DNA from: JACMLD01 sp033761915
Lineage (GTDB): Bacteria > Bacteroidota > Bacteroidia > Chitinophagales > Chitinophagaceae
Length of the DNA: 5,644 nucleotides
Direction: 5' to 3'
Assembly (NCBI GenBank): GCA_033761915.1
Contig: JANRMC010000120.1
Span: 1 to 5,644 of the forward strand
The notes beneath the pieces were generated by a model that had not been told where the DNA came from, searched no databases, and saw only the letters and a program-made list of their open reading frames with translations. This document shows, piece by piece, positions 1 through 5,644 of the stretch (positions are counted from its first letter, which is position 1; the number at the start of each line of letters is the position of its first letter). The translations under genes and the position numbers were made by a program.

Positions 1-261
1 GTAAGATTTGCCAGTTGTTGTTTGGGTGTTTTAACTATTTTGCTCACATATAAAATAGTTAAACTTTATATTGGAAAAAAAGAAGCTCTATTTTGTGCTT
101 TATTGTTAACATTCTCAACTTGGCATATTCAAATCTCTAGAGTAGTAATGGAGCATGTTACGTTTACTGCCTTTTTTCTACTATCTTTTTATCTAATGTC
201 TAAAGGTATTAAAGAAAATAAAAAAAGGCACATGGGGGGTATGGCCATAATAAAATTATAA
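1..261 (+). CDS. GT-C-type membrane glycosyltransferase (PMT/ArnT-like), internal fragment
   Basis: The frame is open from the first base to a TAA at 259-261; the 5' end lies outside the window, so the TTG at 22 need not be a start. The translation has two hydrophobic segments (about residues 7-19 and 30-42) split by a basic loop (KLYIGKKEA). Then comes the motif STWHIQISR, followed by a third hydrophobic stretch ending in FYLMSKGIKENKK. The pattern of a small-residue helix, short basic loop, 'ALLL-FS-WHI-SR' and another helix is typical of the GT39/PMT_2 family: polytopic inner-membrane enzymes that move sugars from polyprenyl-phosphate donors to lipid or protein acceptors. The catalytic first loop is not in view, so substrate cannot be given. 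Family resemblance ends near position 225; the last dozen residues (RHMGGMAIIKL) read antisense yihY sequence. At 30% G+C it is much more AT-rich than the rest of the window. Confidence 0.55.
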   Translation, partial: VRFASCCLGVLTILLTYKIVKLYIGKKEALFCALLLTFSTWHIQISRVVMEHVTFTAFFLLSFYLMSKGIKENKKRHMGGMAIIKL

Positions 262-434
262 GAAATAGCTGCGGCTCTTTCCGTTAAGCCTGTTTTACTC
301 AACTGCGATCTGAAAAAACCAATAACATCATACAACGGCACACCCTGAAAGCCGGGCAAAATTATTTTTTTCGTTTTTGTTTCTAAAAAACGAAAAAGCA
401 CTGTTCCTCTTATTAATTTTTCCAGTTTGGTCAT
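189..434 (-). CDS. YihY/BrkB-family inner-membrane protein, N-terminal part only
   Basis: Starts with ATG at 432-434, two bases after the mltG stop, so it is probably translated from the same mRNA. The 81-residue frame begins with a cytoplasmic-type N-terminus. It continues with LPGFQGVPLYDVIGFF (about 27-41), then LTERAAAISYNFIMAIPP (50-67) and FLFSLIP (71-77), the start of the first membrane helix. This combination is characteristic of the YihY/BrkB family (once misnamed ribonuclease BN), polytopic inner-membrane proteins of roughly 300 residues with no firmly established function. Only about 77 residues match; after the proline at 204-206 the frame runs LDIR and stops at 189-191. The missing three quarters is not found in another frame of positions 1-200, so this is not a simple frameshift. 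The break coincides with the jump to AT-rich, unrelated sequence, so the gene is most likely intact in the real genome and cut here by a chimeric join. Confidence 0.8.
   Translation of the reverse strand: MTKLEKLIRGTVLFRFLETKTKKIILPGFQGVPLYDVIGFFRSQLSKTGLTERAAAISYNFIMAIPPMCLFLFSLIPLDIR
204..228. other. Junction between unrelated sequences (probable chimera point)
   Basis: On the plus strand this stretch reads as the GT-C fragment (GIKENKK), on the minus strand as YihY (LFLFSLIP). It is A-rich low-complexity sequence that satisfies both genes. To its left only the glycosyltransferase is recognisable and the DNA is about 30% G+C. To its right only the yihY-mltG unit is recognisable and composition climbs to the low-to-mid forties in percent. 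A shared word of about 20-25 bases joining two truncated convergent genes fits a k-mer-driven assembly join or an amplification chimera. A real deletion or recombination at microhomology is the alternative. No transposase, terminal repeat or integrase is visible at the point. Confidence 0.6.
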
Positions 435-436
435 TG

Positions 437-1480
437 TTAATTACTGTCTATTTGCTCGTTGGCTTTTTTCTGATCCATCAGTTTATCTAATGCCTGCTGG
501 TATTCTTTTGCCAGTTTAAGATGCTCTTCGTAAGTGGCTGCAAAATTATGAGTGCCGTTAAACTGGCTGCTGGCAACAAAGTAAAGATAGTTGGTTGCCG
601 GTGCATTTAAAACTGCATCAATGGTAGCTGTTGATGGTGTGCAAATAGGCCCCGGTGGTAAACCGGCCACCCGATAAGTATTGTAAGGAGATTCAGCAGC
701 CAGGTGTTTATAATAAATGCGTTTCAAACTAAAATCTTTTAAAGCAAATTTTACGGTTGGGTCTGCACCCAGACGCATGCCTTTAGCTATGCGGTTTAAG
801 TATACACTGGCAATGGTTCCTTTTTCCTGGGGGGCATTGGTTTCTTCTTCTACAATACTGGCCAGCGTATAAGCCTGTGCAGGTGTTAAACCTTTTTCTT
901 TTGCTTTACTGATGCGACTGCTGTTCCAAAAATTATCCTGCTCTTTTTGCAGGGTGGCTATAATTTTTGATACGCTGGTGTTCCAGTAAAATGTATAGGT
1001 GTTGGGAAATACCAGTGTCATGGCCGTATTAGAGTCCAAACCAAATTTATGTAGGCTGTCATTGCTATTCAGGTATTGTATCACTGCTGTTGAGTCGCAC
1101 TCAAACTTACGGCCTATAAGTGCTGCTAAATTTTCTTTGGTGCGTAGTTTGGTTATTACCAGGTTTACGGGTGTTTGCGTTCCATTGCGCAGCATGCGTA
1201 CAATAGATAAAATGCTGCTGCCTTTTTTTATATCGTACCGGCCGGCTTTTACTTTATCAATATAGTTTAAGCGGTTGCTGATGAAATTAAAACTGCTGCT
1301 GCTGTTGATGACTTTGTCTTTTTCTAAGGTAGCCACCACATCCTTATAACTGCTGCCGGTTTTAATATACAGGGTGTACACTTTGTCGGTAAAATTGGTG
1401 CCGGGGCCCAGCAGTTTCCAGGCAAAAAAAGCAGCCACTATTGCCAGCAGGCCCAGTAGTATGAAGATTGTTTTTTTCAT
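437..1480 (-). CDS. mltG: Endolytic murein transglycosylase MltG (YceG family)
   Basis: The 347-residue protein matches the usual family length (about 340). It has one N-terminal membrane anchor (residues 4-25, after MKK) and a periplasmic remainder. The YceG-like catalytic core includes LASIVEEET (206-214), where E211 aligns with the catalytic glutamate of E. coli MltG. It is followed by ASVYLNRIAKGMRLGADPTV (224-243), the SPYNTYR...GLPPGPI region (264-279) and the closing YLYFVA...GTHNFAATYEEH (298-320). MltG cleaves nascent peptidoglycan strands near the membrane and so ends glycan chain synthesis. The N-terminal part (about 35-100) corresponds to the LysM-like segment of the family. The ATG at 1478-1480 is chosen because it places MKKTIF directly before the membrane helix. 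The leader (CAACTAAAACCA) is A-rich without a Shine-Dalgarno, as is common in Bacteroidota. The gene follows the secG terminator, so it should have its own promoter, and it leads into yihY. Confidence 0.95.
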   Translation of the reverse strand: MKKTIFILLGLLAIVAAFFAWKLLGPGTNFTDKVYTLYIKTGSSYKDVVATLEKDKVINSSSSFNFISNRLNYIDKVKAGRYDIKKGSSILSIVRMLRNGTQTPVNLVITKLRTKENLAALIGRKFECDSTAVIQYLNSNDSLHKFGLDSNTAMTLVFPNTYTFYWNTSVSKIIATLQKEQDNFWNSSRISKAKEKGLTPAQAYTLASIVEEETNAPQEKGTIASVYLNRIAKGMRLGADPTVKFALKDFSLKRIYYKHLAAESPYNTYRVAGLPPGPICTPSTATIDAVLNAPATNYLYFVASSQFNGTHNFAATYEEHLKLAKEYQQALDKLMDQKKANEQIDSN

Positions 1481-1538
1481 TGGTTTTAGTTGTTGTTTGG
1501 CCGCTGCTCTTGCTGTAAAATGTTATGCTGTTAACTGG

Positions 1539-1556
1539 TCCGCCTTTTGAGGCGGA
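1539..1556. repeat. Perfect 7-bp inverted repeat in the mltG leader
   Basis: The arms TCCGCCT (1539-1545) and AGGCGGA (1550-1556) pair perfectly around the 4-nt loop TTTG. The hairpin lies about 60 nt upstream of the mltG start, between the secG terminator and mltG. Read on the minus strand it is not followed by a T-tract, so it is not an intrinsic terminator. It could be an mRNA 5' structure, an operator, or a copy of a short dispersed intergenic palindrome; one copy in the window cannot separate these. Confidence 0.5.
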
Positions 1557-1626
1557 ACGGCTGATGCCACCTGTACTGCTGCCGGTTACAAAATTTACAT
1601 GCATAAAACAGCTACGGCCACACTTC

Positions 1627-1664
1627 AAAATAAATAAAAAACCCCGTTGTAATAAACGGGGTTT
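1627..1664 (-). terminator. Rho-independent terminator downstream of secG
   Basis: The perfect 10-bp inverted repeat AAACCCCGTT (1639-1648) / AACGGGGTTT (1655-1664) has a 6-nt loop. On the minus strand the stem is followed directly by TTTATTTATTTT (1638-1627), giving six T in a row with the stem end. It begins 21 nt beyond the secG stop codon, so it closes the miaB-secG unit. In the opposite direction the stem is followed only by ATAAATATTG, so plus-strand termination would be weak. Confidence 0.9.
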
Positions 1665-1685
1665 ATAAATATTGTTTGCTGGTAA

Positions 1686-2018
1686 TTATTTGGCAGGTGC
1701 CGGTGCTGGCTGCTGTGTGGGCGGCGTGGCAGCGGGCGGGTTGGTGGTACGGGTATCTACGCTCTGCGTACGATCGGTACCGGTGCTTACTGCTTTGGGT
1801 ATAAACACGGCTGAAAAAATGCACAACAGTGCCACCACTGCTGCAAATGCCCAGGTACCTTTTTCCAATACATCGGTGGTTTGTTTAACGCCCATAAACT
1901 GGTTGCTGAAACCAGCAATATTTCCACTAAGACCACCGCCTTTTGGGTTTTGTACCAATACAATAAAACCTAAAACTGCAGAGGCAACAATTATCAATAT
2001 CACAAATAAAATGGTCAT
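1686..2018 (-). CDS. secG: Preprotein translocase subunit SecG
   Basis: The 110-residue protein has the SecG layout. A first membrane helix (residues 2-22) is followed by the diagnostic loop VLVQNPKGGGLSG (20-32) with further glycine/serine-rich sequence to about 54. A second helix (about 55-74) and a hydrophilic tail (75-110) complete it. SecG associates with SecYE in the inner membrane and stimulates SecA-driven export. The tail is proline/alanine/threonine-rich (NPPAATPPTQQPAPAPAK at the end), a low-complexity extension often seen in Bacteroidota SecG. By the E. coli topology it would face the periplasm. The ATG at 2016-2018 is separated by a single base from the stop of the upstream gene, which implies translational coupling. 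The leader (AAAAACAAAATAAC) has no Shine-Dalgarno. It is the last gene before the terminator at 1664-1627. Confidence 0.95.
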   Translation of the reverse strand: MTILFVILIIVASAVLGFIVLVQNPKGGGLSGNIAGFSNQFMGVKQTTDVLEKGTWAFAAVVALLCIFSAVFIPKAVSTGTDRTQSVDTRTTNPPAATPPTQQPAPAPAK

Positions 2019-2019
2019 G

Positions 2020-2928
2020 TTATTTTGTTTTTAATTCTTCTATTTTGGCTGCAAAATAAGCAGATTTAGAGGGATTCTGCAAACTTAATTTCTGGTATAC
2101 TTTAACGGCTATTTCGTTCAATCCTTGTTTTTCCAGCACCTCGGCCATGGCTTCGGTAATGATTTCTTTTTGCTGCACCGATTGCTCGGCATCGGTTACA
2201 ATCTTTTTTTCATCCTGCTGCGGTAAATCCGCTTCCAGGGCAACTTTGGGGCCTTTTTTCATGGCTTTTAACCACTCGGTAAAGCTTTTAAGTTGTTTGC
2301 CAAAGTTGTCTTGCGGGTTTTCATCCAGTTTACCCACTTTAATGCCAAGGGCTGCAAAATAGTCAATGGTATGATAGGGTTGCAGCTCCAATTCAAGGGC
2401 GGCTGTGTCTGCGGCTTCGGTAGCTTTATCAGGCGTTTCTTGCGGTGCAATTGTGGTGGTTAGGGTAGGTGCTTGATCTTGTTGCTGGGGTTGCGCTTCC
2501 AAGGCCGGGCTGCTTGCTGCTGTTTCTGTTGCTGCAGGTTCTGGCTGGGTTTCGGTTATGGGTACTTCTGCAATTGCATCTGTAATGGCTGCTTCGTGGT
2601 CAGGCGCTGTACTTATTTCCAACGCTGGTTCAGTAGCCACGGGTGTATACAAATCGGTGGTGGCTTCTTCGCTAACAGCCGCATTACTGGTATTATTTTT
2701 TAAAAGATATTGCAACCAAAGCGGGTTATTAAAATAGAGATTGGTTTTTTGCAGTTGCTGCTCAAAACCAGGGTGCTCATCCTGCTGCATTTTTTTAAGT
2801 AATAAAAAATGGGCAGTGGCAAAAGAAGGGTGCGCTGTTGTAATACGTTGCAATTCTTCGGTAGCCACAGATTGCAGCGAAGGCTGGTGTAATAACTGCT
2901 GAACTATATTGTTAATGAGTGGCTCCAT
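2020..2928 (-). CDS. Conserved protein of unknown function, TPR-like ends and long low-complexity linker
   Basis: I do not recognise a named family for this 302-residue protein. It has no signal peptide or membrane helix, so it is probably cytoplasmic. Three zones are visible. Residues 1-78 are helical and TPR-like (AHPSFATAHFLLLKKM at 32-47). Residues about 79-185 are an Ala/Thr/Glu/Gln/Pro-rich disordered linker. Residues 186-302 hold a conserved block, IDYFAALGIKVGKLDENP (188-205) then FGKQLKSFTEWLKAMKK (209-225). They end in one TPR-like helical pair, TEAMAEVLEKQGLNEIAVKV (258-277) and YQKLSLQNPSKSAYFAAKIE (278-297). From memory, Bacteroidota genomes carry similar proteins at this place, with the ends conserved and the linker variable. 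It sits 24 nt after lptE and 1 nt before secG, so a link to secretion or envelope assembly is possible, but only by context. Start is the ATG at 2926-2928; its leader has no Shine-Dalgarno. Confidence 0.85.
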   Translation of the reverse strand: MEPLINNIVQQLLHQPSLQSVATEELQRITTAHPSFATAHFLLLKKMQQDEHPGFEQQLQKTNLYFNNPLWLQYLLKNNTSNAAVSEEATTDLYTPVATEPALEISTAPDHEAAITDAIAEVPITETQPEPAATETAASSPALEAQPQQQDQAPTLTTTIAPQETPDKATEAADTAALELELQPYHTIDYFAALGIKVGKLDENPQDNFGKQLKSFTEWLKAMKKGPKVALEADLPQQDEKKIVTDAEQSVQQKEIITEAMAEVLEKQGLNEIAVKVYQKLSLQNPSKSAYFAAKIEELKTK

Positions 2929-2952
2929 TTAAAGTGGCAATATACAGGCAAA

Positions 2953-3465
2953 TCACCAATTGGAAAAAATGCGGGTAAAAATTTCATCTGTAAGGTTACG
3001 GATGATGGATTCATTCAATTGCCCTTCTGCCTGCTGAATGCTGAGGCTGGCAGAAAAATCGAAATTGCGGCTTACATCTGCTTCAAAACTTTTTTTATCA
3101 TCCAGTCGATTGGTAAAAACAAGGTGCACCGTCACTGTTAAGCGGTTAGTGGCCGCCTGGTTGCCCGATATGCCGGAAGTGCCAAAACTATAATCAGTAA
3201 TAGTGCCGCTGATTTCATAATGCGCATCATCGCCCTGTATTTGTGTAAGCCTTGTTTGGTTGTTTACTTTCTGGCGCAGTTTATCGGTTAACTGCGGACT
3301 CAGCTGCGGGTTAATATATCTTGATCTGTTATCAATATAATTAATACGGCATGTTTTTGCATTGGGGTCAATAGACACATCTTTAAACGAATAACGAAAA
3401 CAACCGCTTACTGTCAGCAGCATGCAACCAATAAGAAGTGGTATTATATTTTTTGTTGTCATCAT
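2953..3465 (-). CDS. lptE: LPS-assembly lipoprotein LptE (Bacteroidota type)
   Basis: A 170-residue lipoprotein. The N-terminus MMTTKN, hydrophobic core IIPLLIGCMLLT and lipobox VSGC (cysteine at residue 22) form a type II signal peptide. The mature part follows the Bacteroidota LptE pattern: FRYSFKD, INYIDNRSRYINPQLSPQLT, SGTITDYSFG, the NRLTVTVHLVFTN strand, and a C-terminal helix with LTDEIFTRIFSNW. LptE plugs and assembles the LptD barrel that inserts LPS into the outer membrane. I chose the ATG at 3463-3465; the next codon (3460-3462) is also ATG and sits at a better distance from the purine run AAAGAA (3474-3469). The frame also extends upstream to a TTG at 3520-3522, but that would put 19 extra residues in front of the signal peptide. 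It lies 63 nt after the sigma-54 activator gene and 24 nt before the next gene. Confidence 0.9.
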   Translation of the reverse strand: MMTTKNIIPLLIGCMLLTVSGCFRYSFKDVSIDPNAKTCRINYIDNRSRYINPQLSPQLTDKLRQKVNNQTRLTQIQGDDAHYEISGTITDYSFGTSGISGNQAATNRLTVTVHLVFTNRLDDKKSFEADVSRNFDFSASLSIQQAEGQLNESIIRNLTDEIFTRIFSNW

Positions 3466-3528
3466 TCGTTCTTTGTGCAGCAGCCGTTGCGTCGCACCGT
3501 TCAGCAGTAGCGCAAAAGGCAACGCATG

Positions 3529-4797
3529 TTATTCGTCAATATCGTATTCTTTCAGCTTGCGGTACAAAGTACGTTCGCTGATGCCTAAATCTGCAGACGC
3601 ATCTTTTCTTTTGCCGCGGTGTTTTTTAAGCGCTTTAATAATCAGCTCTTTTTCTTTATCCATAATGTTTAACGATTCTTCCACTTCTTCGTGGTGGTGT
3701 ATATCATTATGGTCTAAAATAACCGGCTGGTTACCATTGGGCGCATTCATTACGGCCGGTTGCACCAATGTGGGTTGCAGCGAAGCCGTGCCAACATCGG
3801 TGGCGCCATTGTAGTCTCTCATCAAAACTTCAGAGGCCATTCTTGCAGCACCAGCGTTGGCAGGGTTTTGTAAAATTTCTACAAACATCTTCTTCAGTTC
3901 TGTTACATCCTTCTTCATATCAAAAAAGAGCTTGTATAAAATTTCCCGTTCGTTGGCAAACTCAGCATGGCTTACATTACCCGTACCACTTGCTAAAACC
4001 GGTAAGCGGTTATTAGACTGTTCTGGCAAAAAACGTTTCAACGCCGCTGCGGTAATCATTTTATCCTGACTAAGCACAGAAAGCTGCTCTGCAATATTCT
4101 TCAATTCACGCACATTTCCGGGCCATGGATAATTTATTAACCAATTTTTGGCTTCATCATCCAACTGTATAGGGGCGGCTTTATAGCGTTCGGCAAAATC
4201 AACCACAAATTTTCTAAATAAAAAGATGATGTCTTCTTTACGATCTCTCAACGCCGGCACTCTGATGGGTACGGTATTTAAACGGTAATATAAATCTTCT
4301 CTGAAACGGCCTTTGTGTGTGTACTCCAATAAGTCTTTATTGGTAGCGGCAATCACCCGCACATCTGTTTTTTGCACTTTACTGCTGCCCACCCGTATAA
4401 ATTCGCCACTTTCTAAAACACGTAATAAGCGGGCCTGTGTACCCAATGGCATTTCGCCAATTTCATCTAAGAAAATAGTACCTCCGTTTACAGTTTCAAA
4501 ATAACCTTTGCGACTGTCTACGGCACCGGTAAAACTTCCTTTTTCATGGCCAAACAATTCAGAGTCGATAGTGCCTTCTGGTATGGCACCACAGTTTACG
4601 GCAATAAACGGGTTGTGTTTGCGTGCCGATAAAGCGTGTATAATTTGAGAGAATACTTCTTTACCCACTCCACTCTCGCCATTTATTAAAACACTCAGGT
4701 CTGTATTAGCAACCTGTATTGCCACGTTTAACGCATAGTTTAACGAGGGGGAGTTGCCTATAATACCAAACCTGTTTTTTATACTTTGTAATTCCAT
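3529..4797 (-). CDS. Sigma-54-dependent transcriptional activator without receiver domain
   Basis: The 422-residue bacterial enhancer-binding protein goes almost straight into the AAA+ domain (about 11-240). It shows Walker A GESGVGKE (40-47), the sigma-54 contact loop GSFTGA (87-92), Walker B GGTIFLDE (105-112), FREDLYYRL (165-173) and WPGNVREL (225-232). The C-terminus is a Fis-type helix-turn-helix (about 385-417, with ISERTLYRKLKEY at 407-419). Such proteins hydrolyse ATP to open promoters held by RpoN holoenzyme. There is no N-terminal receiver, GAF or PAS domain, so control cannot be by aspartate phosphorylation of this chain. Between AAA+ and HTH lies a linker of about 120 residues with a likely coiled helix (EREILYKLFFDMKKDVTELK, 283-302) and an acidic/histidine patch (DHNDIHHHEEVEE, 362-374). 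The contact loop has serine where the consensus has alanine. It sits 15 nt after miaB and ahead of lptE; its targets are not evident here. Start is the ATG at 4795-4797. Confidence 0.93.
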   Translation of the reverse strand: MELQSIKNRFGIIGNSPSLNYALNVAIQVANTDLSVLINGESGVGKEVFSQIIHALSARKHNPFIAVNCGAIPEGTIDSELFGHEKGSFTGAVDSRKGYFETVNGGTIFLDEIGEMPLGTQARLLRVLESGEFIRVGSSKVQKTDVRVIAATNKDLLEYTHKGRFREDLYYRLNTVPIRVPALRDRKEDIIFLFRKFVVDFAERYKAAPIQLDDEAKNWLINYPWPGNVRELKNIAEQLSVLSQDKMITAAALKRFLPEQSNNRLPVLASGTGNVSHAEFANEREILYKLFFDMKKDVTELKKMFVEILQNPANAGAARMASEVLMRDYNGATDVGTASLQPTLVQPAVMNAPNGNQPVILDHNDIHHHEEVEESLNIMDKEKELIIKALKKHRGKRKDASADLGISERTLYRKLKEYDIDE

Positions 4798-4812
4798 GTT
4801 GTTAATCGCTGT

Positions 4813-5644
4813 TTATTCTGCTGCTAATTGACCCATTAAAGTAGCCTTGGTGCAATCTGTAACCGTAACCATGGCATAATCTCCTTTTTTATAATTGCGG
4901 TTTTCTTTCGGAAACACAATTACTTTATTGCGGCTGTTGCGCCCCATCCAATCGGCACTGCTTTTTTTGCTGTCGCCTTCAATCAATACTTTATATGTTT
5001 TGCCAAGGTCTTTTAAATTACTTTCTTTAGACAGCTGGTTTTGTAAGTCTACAATTTCCTGCAGGCGGCGTTTTTTCACGTCCAAAGGCACATCATCTGC
5101 AAAACGGCGGGCAGCTAAAGTGCCCGGTCTTTCACTGTAATAAAACATATAGCTTAAATCGTACTGGCTGTAGCGCATCAGGCTTAAAGTGTCCTGGTGT
5201 TCTTCTTCCGTTTCTGTACAAAAGCCGGTAATCATATCGCTGCTGATGCCGCAATCGGGCAGTATTTCCCGGATGCGGTCTATTTTGGCCATATACCATT
5301 CACGGGTGTAGGTGCGGTTCATCAGTTGTAAAATACGACTGTTGCCGCTTTGCACCGGCAAGTGTATATAATTGCAAATGTTTTCGTATTTGGCAATGGT
5401 AAACAATACTTCGTCTGTAATATCTTTTGGGTGAGAGGTGCTGAACCGTACTCTCAGCAACGGAGATACCTGCGCCACTTTTTCTAACAGGTTGGCAAAT
5501 GTTACCACCACATCATTTTGCTCATCCATCCAATAATAGCTGTCAACATTTTGCCCCAGCAAGGTTACTTCTCTAAAGCCCTGCTCAAATAAATCGGTAC
5601 ACTCTTTTACAATGGAGTGGGCATCGCGGCTGCGTTCACGGCCA
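4813..5644 (-). CDS. miaB: tRNA-2-methylthio-N6-dimethylallyladenosine synthase MiaB, 5' end outside window
   Basis: The frame is open to the right edge, so the TTG at 5560-5562 is internal. The visible 276 residues begin with GRERSRDAHSIVKE and VTLLGQNVDSYYW, the sequence that in MiaB directly follows the radical-SAM CxxxCxxC cluster. That cluster and the N-terminal UPF0004 domain are therefore just outside. The rest of the radical-SAM barrel is present: RFSTSHPKDITDEVL, YIHLPVQSGNSRILQLMNR, ISSDMITGFCTETEEEHQ and MFYYSERPGTLAARR. A C-terminal TRAM domain covers about the last 65 residues (including WMGRNSRNKVIVFP) and helps bind tRNA. MiaB adds the 2-methylthio group to i6A37 in tRNAs reading UNN codons. 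The LGQNVDSY motif and the context favour MiaB over RimO or MtaB. It is the first visible gene of the run that ends at the secG terminator. The stop is TAA at 4813-4815. Confidence 0.95.
   Translation of the reverse strand, partial: GRERSRDAHSIVKECTDLFEQGFREVTLLGQNVDSYYWMDEQNDVVVTFANLLEKVAQVSPLLRVRFSTSHPKDITDEVLFTIAKYENICNYIHLPVQSGNSRILQLMNRTYTREWYMAKIDRIREILPDCGISSDMITGFCTETEEEHQDTLSLMRYSQYDLSYMFYYSERPGTLAARRFADDVPLDVKKRRLQEIVDLQNQLSKESNLKDLGKTYKVLIEGDSKKSSADWMGRNSRNKVIVFPKENRNYKKGDYAMVTVTDCTKATLMGQLAAE

Noticed and set aside
189..434. A frameshift or degraded pseudogene as the explanation of the short YihY
   Set aside because: No minus-strand frame in 1-200 continues YihY, and that DNA encodes a different protein on the other strand, so a join explains it better.
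1589..1596. AAATTTTG on the minus strand as a possible -7 element for mltG
   Set aside because: One mismatch to TAnnTTTG, and the nearest TTTG upstream (1626-1629) is about 29 bases away, too far for the usual spacing.
1362..1628. Minus-strand open frame overlapping the mltG start
   Set aside because: It overlaps the membrane anchor of mltG in another frame, has Ser/Gly/Thr-rich text with no family pattern, and includes the hairpin region.
1672..2034. 120-residue plus-strand open frame rich in Gly, Ala and Cys
   Set aside because: Exact antisense of secG, whose family motifs and membrane helices are clear. The composition is what the complement of an Ala/Pro/Thr-rich gene produces.
2391..2690. 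Region of repeated GCTGC/GTTGC-type triplets that might be a tandem repeat
   Set aside because: No fixed period; it is the coding sequence of an Ala/Thr/Gln/Glu-rich linker.
3422..3814. 130-residue plus-strand open frame
   Set aside because: Antisense to the 3' end of the sigma-54 activator and the 5' end of lptE, with no recognisable motifs and no start context.
5560..5562. TTG as a possible start of MiaB
   Set aside because: The frame continues unbroken to the window edge with conserved MiaB sequence (GRERSRDAHSIVKE), so the true start lies outside.
1..5644. CRISPR array, tRNA/rRNA, riboswitch, insertion sequence, toxin-antitoxin or defence system
   Set aside because: No spaced direct repeats, no tRNA-like cloverleaf, no transposase or terminal repeats, and no gene of these kinds seen on either strand.

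Overview
The window looks like a piece of a Bacteroidota chromosome, most likely Chitinophagaceae or a close relative. Three things support this: the protein families and their order (miaB, a sigma-54 activator, lptE, a conserved unknown, secG, mltG, yihY); the Bacteroidota-type LptE and C-terminal TPR-like sequences; and start codons preceded by A-rich leaders with no clear Shine-Dalgarno. Assignment is from remembered family patterns, not a search. Nearly everything lies on the minus strand, so transcription runs from high to low coordinates.

Layout in transcription order. Positions 5644-4813 hold the 3' part of miaB (tRNA ms2i6A37 methylthiotransferase), cut by the window edge. Then come a receiver-less sigma-54-dependent activator (4797-3529), lptE (3465-2953, outer-membrane LPS-assembly lipoprotein), a conserved protein of unknown function with a long low-complexity linker (2928-2020), and secG (2018-1686). 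Gaps are 15, 63, 24 and 1 nt and no internal terminator is visible, so these five genes look like one operon. It ends at a strong intrinsic terminator at 1664-1627. After a 146-nt leader containing a perfect 7-bp hairpin, a second unit carries mltG (1480-437) and, 2 nt later, the start of a YihY/BrkB-family membrane protein (434 downward).

Functionally the set is housekeeping and envelope biogenesis: Sec translocation, LPS transport, peptidoglycan chain termination, an inner-membrane YihY protein, tRNA modification and one transcription regulator. Nothing looks like a defence system, phage, CRISPR array, insertion sequence or RNA gene.

The one abnormal place is the left end. Positions 1 to about 225 are AT-rich (54 G+C in the first 180 bases, 30%) and encode, on the plus strand, an internal fragment of a GT-C-type membrane glycosyltransferase. 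The yihY gene arriving from the right stays recognisable down to about 204. Two unrelated genes pointing at each other are therefore both broken in the same ~25-nt A-rich stretch. The simplest reading is a chimeric join (assembly or amplification artefact, or a microhomology recombination), so the left ~225 bases may not belong to the same genome.
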